NCBI GenBank assembly: GCA_001683735.1
Contig: LUGG01000006.1
Coordinates: 310,001 to 374,000 of the forward strand
From: Grifola frondosa
Lineage: Eukaryota; Basidiomycota; Agaricomycetes; Polyporales; Grifolaceae
Direction: 5' to 3'
Length of the DNA: 64,000 bases
Position 1 is the first letter of the stretch; each line of letters opens with the position of its first letter. This document shows, in pieces, positions 10,830-21,956 of this stretch. Both the position numbers and the translations under genes were made by a program. Below the pieces are notes generated by a model, which ran no database searches, was not told the DNA's origin, and saw only the letters and a program-made list of their open reading frames with translations.

Positions 10830-12445
10830 TTCCAAGTCATCAACAAGCAAACGCCACAGAAATACCTCGTTGAATGCTCAGCCCATACGAATACCAGCGG
10901 GTACACGAAGCGGTGGTGACTGCAATGAACTTCATTAAATTCTGACTCACGCCACAAAGGGATCGGGCTGATCAGACCATTTGTCAGATATATCGTGACC
11001 AAATTGCAAAAGGTCTAGACTTGCGTTACAACTTACCGAGCTCGTCGAGGTCTCTCCACTCTCATAATTACGTAAGAAAGTGCAATATAAATAAAGGGCT
11101 TTCGGGTCTAATCAACTGGCGCTGTGGGGCGGGATTGTGAAGTCGGTGACTTAGTAGCACGTTGATAAGTGAATGAGGAGAGTAGTGAGGTTTCAGCAAG
11201 GGTTTTTGGCAATACATAGTGTAAATATATAAGTAGTATATAGGTAAGGAAGGTCTATCATGAAGCGCACACAATCTTTCGGGGTTGTGTGCGCTTAATA
11301 TTTCTTCTACCCTCTGTGCTCGAAGGACGGATGTAACGATGCTTAAGGTGTTGCCTTAAGGATTTTGACTGCCTTAGAATGATAGAACAACCCCGAAAAA
11401 GCAGGCATTTTACGGTCATAGCCACTCATTGAGTTTCAATCCCGTGGATCTCCTCTGGTTTTCCATATCCCTCACGTTGGTGTGAAGAAGAGCACTGCTG
11501 CATAGATAGATAATACCATTAATGTGTTAAATAAGAAAATCTGAGCCGAAATATGCAGAACGAATGGTTCGGGATTGCGAGGTATCTAGGCCGGCGTCCC
11601 GACGTCGGCGAGAAGCAATCATCCACCTCCTCCTCCTCGGCGCTAGTCGAGTCAATATGACATCCGAGTATTCGGACAGTCAACATGTACGTAATTTAGC
11701 GGGGTGAGAAACCTCTCTTCGTTCGGTGACACAGTGCCCTTGCTTGGCAAGGGTTCTCGCCGGGTCGTGAGACGATCGTGAGAACGATTTGACTTCATTA
11801 ACTCTTAGATCTTACTGTTTAATTTACAATAGGCGCCTCCTGTTATAAAGTACTGTGGCAGTTGGCGCTTCCAAGTGAACGTGGAACGGAATTTATATTG
11901 CGTGCAATAATTCCTGTATGTGGCTATAGGTAGTGCAGTTTTTGCTCTTGATTAACCACATACTGTAAGTACTTGCTCTGTGTACACTGGACATTTATCA
12001 AGACATTGAATCAGAAAGACGTCCATTTAGCGAGATGCCAGTCATGCAATCGATAGTCTCCGAGGACCAAGCCGCCAAATAGTGAGAAATTAGACCTTGC
12101 GTGTAATAATCACTGCGGTGCGTTTTCCGGACCTCACGAGAATCGAAATATGGTCATGCGGCAGAACTCCTACGAAAGGGGATACCAATCGTCTTACCGT
12201 TCTAAATCCTTGCGACCGTGAAGGGCCTCGCCAAGACTGCGATTCGTCATGCAGTCGATGAGATCCCGTCGTGCGTCTGTCTCGTCATTTGCTGTACTCA
12301 ACGCGCTCTGCAGCCTTGCCACCCAAACTTTGTTACTACTGAGCGTTCGAGGAAGACGTCGTAACAGGCTTCCTAGGTTCATGTGTCCAGGTTCAAGGAG
12401 TATAAGAGCGTGGGCAGAGCTCCATCGGCCTAATTGTTAGCAATC
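10830..12445. other. Intergenic, 1.6 kb, divergent
   Basis: Lies between the start of the PQ-loop gene (minus) and the start of the aldehyde dehydrogenase (plus). It is AT-rich with no convincing coding exon, and contains the perfect hairpin listed at 11263-11296. Confidence 0.55.
11263..11296. repeat. Perfect 12-bp inverted repeat, 10-base loop
   Basis: AAGCGCACACAA at 11263-11274 and its exact complement TTGTGTGCGCTT at 11285-11296 enclose TCTTTCGGGG. It lies alone in an intergenic region 434 bases upstream of the PQ-loop gene and 1.15 kb from the dehydrogenase. It could be a cruciform, a protein-binding palindrome, or the end of a lost mobile element. No target-site duplication is obvious. 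Confidence 0.75.
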
Positions 12446-14326
12446 ATGTCTGTCTGCTTCACATCGCTCCACATTAACGGCCACCTGTGTCCCGCGAGCA
12501 CTGAGGCGACTTTCGAAGTGCGTAATCCGTACTCCAACAAACTCGTCGGCCTCGCTGCTGCCGCTTCCAGCCAGGATTGCAAGGATGCCATAGATGCAGC
12601 CGCTCGCGCATTCCGCACGTGGGAGAATTCGCCGCTAATTGCTCGCCGCGACGTGTTCCTCAAAGCTGCAGACCTGCTCGAGTCCGAGAAGTATAGGGAG
12701 AGAGCGAAGGTGGCACTGCAGGAGGAAACGGCGACGACAGATGAGATGTTTTCAGGTGGCTATTTCGTGTCCGTTAACGCCTTGCGAAATTACGCAGGAA
12801 TGGTCACCCAACTGAGGGAGAGACTTTCCCGTCCATGCTTGAGGGCGGTTATGTCGTAGCGCAGAGGAGGGCGATCGGAGTCGTGTAAGATTATACCTCT
12901 TGACGGTGAGAATCCGATTGACCAACTGTTGGATGCTTCCATTAGTCTAGCTATCGCACCTTGGAACTCGCCTTTGGTCCTGTCCATTCGCGCAGTGGCA
13001 CTTCCTATCATATGTGGAAACACGGTTGTTCTCAAATGCTCCGAGAACAGCCCCCGAAGCCAAGCTCTCATTGCAGAGCTATTTGATGAGGTACACACAT
13101 CTTGTTGATGAGCAAAAGATTTGTGTTCACGATTTTCTGCACAGGCTGGACTACCCGACGGCGTCCTCAATTTCATCTCGATGGCCAAGGAAGACTCGCC
13201 CATGCTGACCGCTGAAATGATTGCGCATCCTGATGTGCGAAAGATCAATGTAATTGAGTATTTGTTTCGTAGAAAGTGAAATTCTTACCATCTTGAAGTT
13301 TACAGGTAGCGATAAGGTCGGCAAAATTATTGCCGGTGAAGCAGCGAAGTATCTCAAACCCTGTGTATTTGAGCTCGGCGGTAAATCTCCTGTTGTCGTG
13401 CGTATTTCTTTTCCAGTTACTTTTGCATCGTAATAACAAACGCCAAGGTCCTGAACGACGCCGACATTCCTCGAGCTGCCAGAGCCATCACGTCTTCTGC
13501 CCTCCTTAACTCAGGTCAGATCTGCATGTCCACGGAACGCGTCATTGTCCAGCGGGAGGCCGCAGTCACTCTTATTCCTCAGCTCACCAAGCTCTTCAGC
13601 CAAATTAAAGCAGGCGACCCGCACAGCGATCCCTCTGTGGCGCTTGGGCTCTCTTCACAGAAGGCTCGGCGGAAAATGTTGTGAACATGATCCAAGAGAC
13701 GAAAGCGGCAGGCGCAGAGATCATCGTGGGAGATGGAACACGCAAGGGAGCAGTCGTACAGCCCCATTTGCTCATGGGCGTGAAGCCTGGGATGCGACTT
13801 TGGGATCAGGAGAGCTTCGGACCCTGTACGTCTACTGAAGGTTTGCATACTGAACTCTCGAGATGGCTGATGCTTGTCCAGTGGCTGTACTTGCCGTGGT
13901 CGATACCACTGATGAAGCAGTGGATCTGGCAAATGAATCCTCGTATTCCCTAGTGGCGGCTTTATGGACGCAGAATGTCAACACAGCATTCGACATCGCC
14001 GCCCGCATCCGAGCTGGTAAGCCCGAGATACTGTGATGTTTTCTGGAGGTTATTGAGTCATTCAGGTTATACGAACATCAACGGACCAACTATGCACGAG
14101 GAGTATATGAGGAACCACATCGGTCTTGGGTGAGCCTTTCGTGTCGTAGGCCTGCTTTTGCGAATTAACATGATTATTGTCATCAGTGGCGCGACGGGCT
14201 ACGGACATTTCGATATCGATAGCTGGTCGGAGGTGAGAATGCTAATATTCCATTCAGCGGTTGCCTCGGCATACCCATTGTGGGGTAGATACCTGGAAGA
14301 AGCTTGCAATGGCGCATTCTCTGTAG
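12446..14326 (+). CDS. Aldehyde dehydrogenase (NAD(P)+-dependent), with two apparent frameshifts
   Basis: Oxidises an aldehyde to the acid. It has the family motifs [69 protein letters not shown] with the general-base Glu, and [13 protein letters not shown] with the catalytic Cys. It ends near [13 protein letters not shown]. The type is closest to salicylaldehyde/vanillin-like dehydrogenases. The ATG at 12446 starts [13 protein letters not shown]. About seven introns join in frame. The frame slips at GGG 12816-12818 (TQL to GETF) and GGG 13646-13648 (ALG to LFTEGS); one extra G at each restores the protein. Assembly error is more likely than decay, but a young pseudogene is possible. Confidence 0.85.
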
Positions 14327-14553
14327 TTAGTTCATTAAGCTGTTATGATTCAAGTGGAACATAGTCATCTATGTGAGCTCATGGTCCGGGGTATATACAC
14401 CTAGAATTGCGGTGTAAATATAGACATTACATTTGATGGAAGAGAACTACGTCTGACAGGAACCAATGCATTGATGCACTGCTTGAGAATTCTGAGCGAC
14501 TAAGAAGATATTAGTACTCGCCTTCCCGTCCAGGCTATATGGCTATCTATCAG

Positions 14554-14858
14554 TCAACCAATCTTCTCCTCGCTATGGTTTCCGGAAACAGTCTGGACGC
14601 GCTCGTAAATTTCTCTCTTGCGCTGAGACTCCTTCAGGTCATCCTCGCGCTGACGCATCTTATCACGTCTTCGCTCGTCGTCGCGCAACACACCCTTGTA
14701 CATAGTCTGAAAAGGTCACCACTTAGCGTGAATATTCTTTCATAGTAGTGATTTAGGTGTACCTCGCGCTCCTGGTTTTGGAGGGCATGAACGCCCCAGA
14801 TAATGGATATTGAAGTAACTACGGCCGCTCCAAGAGTGAATTTCGCAACACGAGACAT
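14554..14858 (-). CDS. PET117: Cytochrome c oxidase assembly protein PET117
   Basis: Two exons (14858-14763 and 14706-14554) give an 82-residue protein, close to the family's usual size. It begins MSRVAKFTLGAAVVTSISI with one hydrophobic segment, then IIWGVHALQNQERE, then the charged helix MYKGVLRDDERRRDKMRQRE. This matches yeast Pet117: a short mitochondrial inner-membrane/matrix protein that works with Cox15 in heme A synthesis and complex IV assembly. The 56-base intron has GT..AG ends. No frameshift is needed. It is divergent from the Smr gene 257 bases away. Confidence 0.9.
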
Positions 14859-15115
14859 TCAAGCTGACAAGAAGTGGAACCAGGCAAGCTATGGACGATT
14901 GGTATGATGAACGTGAAGTGTGGGTATGTCACAGTCACAAGCCGTATGTTAAATGTGACGTGAGCCTAAATTATGAGGAAGGAAATATCAGCATTTGTTT
15001 CCATATTTGTGAGGTCTCGTCAGCCACTCCTCAATCCGCCGGGATCGTAAATTCTACCCTCCGCCCAGTTGTTTTCAGACTATCCTCGCTTGCGCTGGTA
15101 GTGGTCCATGAAGCT

Positions 15116-17223
15116 ATGAACTCGCAAACCACTCTACAGGATCTCCTACAGGTGCGCCAAAATTCATGTGCACTGCGCCATGTTGCTGAGCTTCCGCCGC
15201 AACGACCAACCTCTCGAAGGCCGAATTCTCGCCACTGCTAGACACTTCTCTTATAGCTGCCATCGTTGCCGATCACGTATCCGATGGTCATACCAACGTT
15301 TCAGGAATATTACCTCAGACATTGCAGGGCATCCGAACCGTTTTATGCGAACTAGCAGCCGAAGCTGAGAGGGACTATCAAACGAGGATGCTCTCCTGGG
15401 ATTTTCTCAATTCGACACATCCCCCAACTCCATCACAGACGAGACGACAAGCTCGTATGATTTTTTCTCCCCTGGCGGTTCTACGAGTACTGCATCCAGC
15501 TCTGATACCTCAAGTAACCGATCATTCAGCTCGCCTCTTGGCTTTCTTCAGGCTGTATTCCCTAATGTTCAGACTTCCAAGCTCAAGAGCGCTCTTGATG
15601 GGTTTGGAGGAGATACGGAAGATATCGATATGGCAGCTGTCGTGGAGGGCTTGCTGACTAGCGAGTACCTACGCGAGCTCGAGGAGCGTGGTCTTTGCGG
15701 TTTGGATGGTGTCGAAATACCTCAATATGAAGCACCATGGCAGATCGTCGAAGGCAAGAAGAAACCCCCGGAAATCTACGAAGAAACGAGCGACAACTAT
15801 TACGCTTGTCGATGTCCGCCAGAAGCAGCACGCGCGTACTGCATCAATGTCCACGCGTGTTGCACCGCCTGACCCATGGACCCAGCTTTCATCGGTGTCT
15901 TCGTATCTTGCAAGTCTTATACCCACCCATCCCGAGTCATATTTCCACTCTATATTTCACTCACCAAACCATCCCACCCCGGCAAAAGCATTGCGTGCAG
16001 CGCTTGCCTCCATATCAAACGCAAGCCTTTCGTCGAGCGGCTCAGATGAACTCACATCTGAGGAGACTTCGCTCTTGTTTGGCATGTTTGAAGTCCTCAC
16101 CTCTTCCCCTCTGTACGCCGAGCTCAATGTTGAGGAACGCGATCAGCTGATTTCCGATGCGCAACTTGCTCTTCGATCTACACGCAATCATCCTGATTCG
16201 GCACTGGATCTTGTGTGGTTACTACGTGACCTCGACTCAGATTTTGCTACCGGAGAACTAGCACGGGGAGTTTACCACCAGCCTGTACCAGCTTCTCCAA
16301 TTGCATCTGCTCGTCCTCTTAAATGCACTACGAAGCTTCCAGCGGCCCCGCCATCCACCCCACCACCACCGCTCCGTTCACGCTCGCTTCCACAGTCTCC
16401 CCAATCACCCATCCGTTCCCCACCAATGCTTGGAAGACTGTTCCTTCGAAACCTACCCCAAAAGGACCGCATCCCCTGGCAGATTACATACCGGCCTATA
16501 ACTCTGCACCTGGCACTCGAAAGATACGAGGGACGGGAATGTGTCAGGCAAATGCGGGAAGGGAAATGTTGGTGAATTACATGGCAAGAAACAAGTCGAG
16601 GGGCATCGCAGGTTGGCATGGGAGCTGATGGAGAGACGGAGAGCTGCATTGAGACAGGCAGGGAGGGCTTGGAAACGGGGTCATGCTAAGAACCGAGGTG
16701 GAGATGTCGCCTTCTATTTTGCAGAAAAAGTGAGTACTCAGCTCGATTGCCGGATGCGCATTGTTGAGCATAGGCTCCGAGATAGGCTCGCGAGTTGCAA
16801 GCACAAGCGCGACAGGAACAGATGATTGCGGCCCGCGAGAGAGTACAAGCAACTCGGTTAGTTTACATATTCGCGTAGTTCCAAACGTACTTGTTCTCTG
16901 ACCAGAGTATCTTCCAGACGGGTATCAGCCAACACTGTCATGGTTGATTTGCATGGGCTTGTTGTCGCGGAGGCCATCCAAGTTGTTAAGGATGTCCTGC
17001 AGGAAGATGGAGCTTCTTCTGGTATGTCTGGCGCTACCTGTTTGGTATATTGGCTGATATGCGCGACTTCAGATAAACCCTTGAATATTATAACCGGCAA
17101 AGGGACGCACTCCGTGGGCGGAGTGGGCGTGCTGGCCCTGCAGTCAAGAGTGCCCTCGAAGAAGACGGGTGGATGGTAACTACCTTGAATGGTGGTCTGC
17201 TTGTCCATGGTAGATGCGCTTAA
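15116..17223 (+). CDS. CUE-DUF1771-Smr domain protein (Cue2/N4BP2-like), with several apparent frameshifts
   Basis: Starts MNSQTTLQDLLQ; after a 65-base intron it continues AEFSPLLDTSLIAAIVADHV. A CUE-like segment (LGFLQAVFPNVQTSKLKSAL) precedes LTSEYLRELEERGL. Then come a long helical region, a Pro-rich linker, the DUF1771 helix (GRAWKRGHAKNRGGDVAFYF) and the Smr domain with VDLHGLVVAEAIQVV and NIITGKGTHSVGG, ending GGLLVHGRCA. The HGx motif and GKGxHS loop are the Smr nuclease core. Cue2-type proteins cut mRNA at stalled ribosomes in no-go decay, so that role is inferred. The frame changes near 15380, 15775, 16265, 16346, 16513 and 17134, each in or beside a short base run. Confidence 0.8.
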
Positions 17224-17442
17224 GGAACATAGCATGTTCCCCTCCCGTTTTAAGAGTCCGTTGGCGTGCCATTCTATGCTAGATCTTGGTCATTGCTCGA
17301 TAACGCTATTAATCTTCTGGTACATTACGACCTTCCTCTTGGATGTATTCCCACTTTGTATCCATCTAGATACCTTGCTATATCAATAGCCCGTTGATGT
17401 TCTTGTAGCATCCATCGTTTGTACGCAAATGCCAAACGATGA

Positions 17443-17473
17443 GAACGCCGAACGCCGAACGAACGCAAACGCC
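17443..17473. repeat. Short GAACGCC tandem repeat
   Basis: Two exact GAACGCC units followed by degenerate GAAC/GAACGC/AAACGCC units. It lies in the 345-base gap between the Smr gene and the KAT14-like gene, about 100 bases upstream of the latter's ATG. It may be a factor-binding cluster or a simple expansion. Confidence 0.55.
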
Positions 17474-17568
17474 GTGCACGCGCTTTTAGATACCACGTGA
17501 TCGCGACATGTACACCATTTTATTTTTCCATTATTGATCATATACTTACTTCGTTGAAAGCGCATTGA

Positions 17569-19111
17569 ATGCTATCAGACACAGACTGGGGCGACTCCGG
17601 GGATGAAAGCTATTCTGAATCGCGGCCTGTATGGTTATAACATAATATATTGATTGTATTAATCACCATTGTGCAGGATCACCGGCGAAAACGTAGGAAG
17701 GTTGTCACCAAGGGGCGCTCCAGTGTTCCTCTTGATTATTCCTCATTGTTTGCGCCTCTTCTGACTTCGCTCGCGGAGCGTTATGGCTTTGACGACTCCG
17801 ATGAGCCGACTTCGGGATCATTTGACCAAACGATAGGCGACTTGCTTTCCGACCTCATCCAAGCGGAAACTTCATGGCTGGAGAGACAAGAAGTTGACGA
17901 TGAATCAGTGAGATATACATACATGTGTGCGTCAGGACATCGCTGAAGGGTTTTGTCTTTCATGACTCTAGGGTCGAACTGTGCGGCCATTATCCAAGGA
18001 AACGACACGGCGACTCTTGAGTGACATGATGTTTACGAGCGGTGACAACTCACCACTTTCTGTCGCTGCCGCAACAATAAGAGCAAAGCTGAGATTACAA
18101 TCAGTAAGTTTTACACACTGAAGATACAACTGATTACTTACGTAGTCTTACAGGCTGCTCTCCGTCATGAGCTTCTGAATGGACTTCCACCATATCTCCA
18201 CGACAGCTCCGTCACTCCTCTTCCCACTCATCGCATGTCCTCCACTGTTAATCATGAAGTCATAGATGCTCTGTACTCCATTGGAACTACGACATATGAG
18301 CACTCGTTTTTATCCAGACTACAAGGCTTTACACCAACACGAAAGCCCGGCGTCATTGCAGTTGACTGGGAAACCTGCAGTCCGTGGATGGAGCTTATGA
18401 GTGATATCCGTGAACATCATGCTCTCGCGCAGTGCGTTTACTAAACACAGTGTCTGGGAGCTAGCTCATGAATATTTCTTCATGTAGCCCGGACTGCGAA
18501 CAACCCCCGGAAGTGCGCGCGCCCATTGAATACATGCCATTGCGGCCGTGTCATCTGGACCAAATTCACGATCTCTTGGGCAGAGTTTTCTGGGCCGGGA
18601 TCGATGGTGCGTTTAGTTCTTTTGCATTGGCACGGCACTAATACATCTATATAGTTAGCGATTCACTTCAGTATTCTCCTGAAAAATGCACGATAGTCGC
18701 CGTCTATAAGCAGCTTGTCGTCGGCGCTGCATTTCTCAGTTCACCACTTGAAACATACATAACCTACCTCGCGGTGCGGGCTGGATGGGACAATTCGCAG
18801 ATAGCAACGTAAGTTGATCACACTTCGCATACAGTCTCGTAATTGACGTACAATATATACGAAGATCTATGCTCTATCATCTCATTACACTAAATCCAAA
18901 CAAAGATATCACACTACACGTTTCAATACCCAGCGATGGTCAGTGCACTGTCCAGCAGAGCTCTCAATCATGTATTAAATATCCCCTGTAGCTTCTGTAT
19001 AATCGATTCGGGTTCAAGGCTGAGGAGTTTATCGTCGGCTTCTACGAAGACTACCTGGATACGACGTCGCGGGCCTCTAAGAATGCCTTCCGGTTACGGC
19101 TTCGGCGGTGA
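17569..19111 (+). CDS. KAT14/ATAC2-like GNAT acetyltransferase
   Basis: Starts MLSDTDWGDSGDESYSESRP, then a basic stretch (DHRRKRRKVVTKGR) and a helical middle region. The C-terminal half is a GNAT domain: IEYMPLRPCHLDQIHDLLGR, FWAGIDVSDSLQYSPEKCTI, AVYKQLVVGAAFLSSP, AVRAGWDNSQIATSMLYHLI (acetyl-CoA loop), [26 protein letters not shown], ending [12 protein letters not shown]. Order and motifs match the acetyltransferase domain of human KAT14 (CSRP2BP), which acts with GCN5 in the ATAC histone acetyltransferase complex. One T slip near 18921 is needed before the GFKAEEF exon. The coding end overlaps the SIR2 coding end by 61 bases on the other strand. Family call is strong; ATAC membership is inference. 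Confidence 0.8.
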
Positions 19112-21779
19112 CTGATGGGGGCGAGGACAATCATTGCACTCTTGCCTTCTTCGAATGGCGGACGCCGTTCTCCGATGATGAAGATGAACCGGAGGAGATT
19201 CGGATAAGGAGAGTCCAAAGTCTGCTGCGACTTCTCCATTTCCTCCACCCATTTGCCACCCTCGGCGCCCTCAAACAACCACACATGACTTTAAGACATG
19301 TCAGCAACTGCACAAACGGGTGCTGAAGAGACATCTTACCTGTTTCCTACTCTTTGTGGTTCCTGACTCTCAAACTCAGCGGAAGGTCGTTTCTTCACGT
19401 TTGAGTGCAGGGCGTCCAAATCAGAACGATCGTGCGCCGAAACCGGAAGCTCCCACCCCAGTTTTTGACAGAGATGCTGGACAATAGTGTCTGCATCGCC
19501 AAGCATGAGATCTACCTCGCGTTAGGCGAATGACCGGAAACACAAACGACTGCGACTCACATCAGGGTTGATGTGCTTGATAGGTGTTTTGTTGATTAAG
19601 ATCTGTGGATAGAGATATCTGTCGTAGAGGACACATAATTATGCATTTTCAAGTCTTACCTGGGGCACGGAATGAGGCAAGTACGCTGACAAAATGATGT
19701 GAGCGTTGCTCTTCACACGTCCTCTCAAGGTAACGTACCTAAGGTCTCTGACACCGGTGAGACTTTTAAGGAGGTTCCAATGACTATTAGCAGGTCGACC
19801 ACTTGACGATCGGCGAGTAATGAACGGTCAAATACATCGTCTAGCTTTTCGCCAAAGAAAGTGATGTCGGGCTAGAACCACACAAATCATTGGTGAAGGA
19901 ATCAACCATCAGGTTATCGAGTGTTGAGCGTACCTTCATGATTCCAGGCGGGTAGTTCGGTCTATCAGGCTCATCCGATTGATCGCTGTCCCAACCGCTC
20001 TTGCGCTTCTTGCTCTTCCTCTTCGATGGATTCGAAATCTGTGGGTTGCAGAACTTGCACAGCGGTACTTTGTGGTTCATGATATCGTCTGCAATTTCGC
20101 TTCCACGGACCTGTTTCTTGCAGTTAACGCACGATGCGGTGGCGAAAGACCCATGACATTGTATGACGCGCTGGACACCAGCCACTTTCTCTAACGTGTC
20201 GATGTTCTGCGTATAGTTCTGCAAAGCGGTCACACAAGCTATGAAACCATGTTATTGACGTATGCTTACCCGCAATAGCTGGCTCACAGTGTCCCGAATC
20301 AGAGATATAACGTGCTGCGAATTAGGAGAGAAAGACTGACCTTGCCTTTGTCCTCTATAAGCTTAATAAATCGATGACATGGGGAGGGTATAAAATTTGA
20401 GGGGTATATCTTGCTGGGGTTGTCATGAGTAAACACCCACAAAACGTGGGTAAAGTCAGTCACCTAGCGAAGGAACTTCCAGAAGCAAAAGGTTCAGCGC
20501 AATAAATTGAAGAGAGATGACGTAGAACTGACTAAAATACTATTGTCACAATAGAGATATGCAGATTCAGGTTTGAATAATGCACATCACAAACACATAT
20601 AACGTACCAGAAGGATTTTCACGGAAATAATGTATATCGAACCTGCGATATAAATTTAGTGTTGAGGCTCTATCATCAATTACTAGGGAGTGGAATCGCA
20701 CATTTGTTGAGGATCATCTAGATCGTATTCGCCCGTTTCTTGCAGAGTGGCGTAAAGCCCATTACGGGAGCGGAAGTCAGGTATACCGCATGATACACCT
20801 AAGGAAGTGCATAGCACATAAGAAAGAAAGTCGCTGATATTCTGCAAGGAAGCATACTGATCCCAGCGCCGGTCAAAATGAGGATTCTCTTGGAAGATCG
20901 AATTAGGTTGATGGCATCATCAATGGTATTGTACATAGGGAGTTTCTCCCGCGACTGCAGCCTGTGAAACAAAAATGGAATAACTCCATCACTGGCGTAG
21001 TAATATAAACGTACTCGCGAGATAACGCCACTTTGAGGAAGTACATCAGCGTTCTATGACGTTTCATCCGTAATTCTTTACACTGACGCAAACATAACAT
21101 ATCAGCCGTCCTATATAATGTAAAGGAAAGAAAAAAAGACCCACTAGGCAAATGCCAAATGCATAGAGCAGTCGAGGAATAGGAATTGCTCGTCCCACAA
21201 CGTATTCGTTAATGAAAGGCGACATTCCTTACGGCACATTCAACGATGAATTATGAGTTCTCCCATTATGAGGGTCAATCCTAGCTTGCATACCACGTTC
21301 TTTCAGATGTGTCATCATCTGCTTGACTTCTTGCTGTGTCCAGGCGGATCGAGCTAAGGCACAAAGGTGATTAGTTTGATTGCACAATGAGGACATTTCA
21401 AATCAGGAAACAAGCCACACTTGATAATTACAAAAAATATACCATCATGGAGATGTCATAAGCAAACCTATGTTCCTTACTCACCTTCGCTTAAGAACGC
21501 GTCAAAATCATCCGCGTATTCCTCCATCTGTCCGGCAATGTACGTGTTTCCTACATCTATATCCAAGTTACTCGCATCCCTTTCAACTACATCTTGAGGG
21601 AGAGCGTCTGCTGGAAATCCATCAAGAATATCTTCGATAATTTCTGGGTCTGCATCTACTACGTCTGCAGCATCTAAAAATGCGTGAACTTGCATTCCGT
21701 AGATGCTACTGCTGCGGGGCCGGCTGATACCCGACGAATTGTGGGGATGCGTTGGGTGAGTATAGGTCGTATGGTCCAT
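19051..21779 (-). CDS. Sir2 family NAD-dependent protein deacetylase (class I, SIRT1-like)
   Basis: Starts [17 protein letters not shown] with an acidic N-terminus. Exons then give [85 protein letters not shown], the NAD/substrate motif [13 protein letters not shown], and [16 protein letters not shown] with the catalytic His and the first zinc Cys pair. The second pair is in [14 protein letters not shown] insert between zinc and [11 protein letters not shown] may be a nuclear signal. [17 protein letters not shown] and [11 protein letters not shown] complete the core. Members remove acetyl groups from histones and other proteins and silence chromatin. It is intron-rich. The 3' end overlaps the KAT14-like gene. 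Confidence 0.9.
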
Positions 21780-21956
21780 GCTGCTGGATCAAACCGAGGT
21801 GGTCGTTGCTTGAAACGAAGGAGCGGAGATCAGACTCGGAATACGATCGTAAACTAGGTCACGGGACACAGTATTCAGATGGAAGTAGAGATGGAGAGGC
21901 GACGTCGACCACGACCACAACCAGCCACGTAAACTAGCGTCGCAACATCGTTGACC

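Noticed and set aside
11263..11296. Hairpin as a bacterial-type terminator
   Set aside because: No T-run follows, and this is eukaryotic DNA away from any 3' end.
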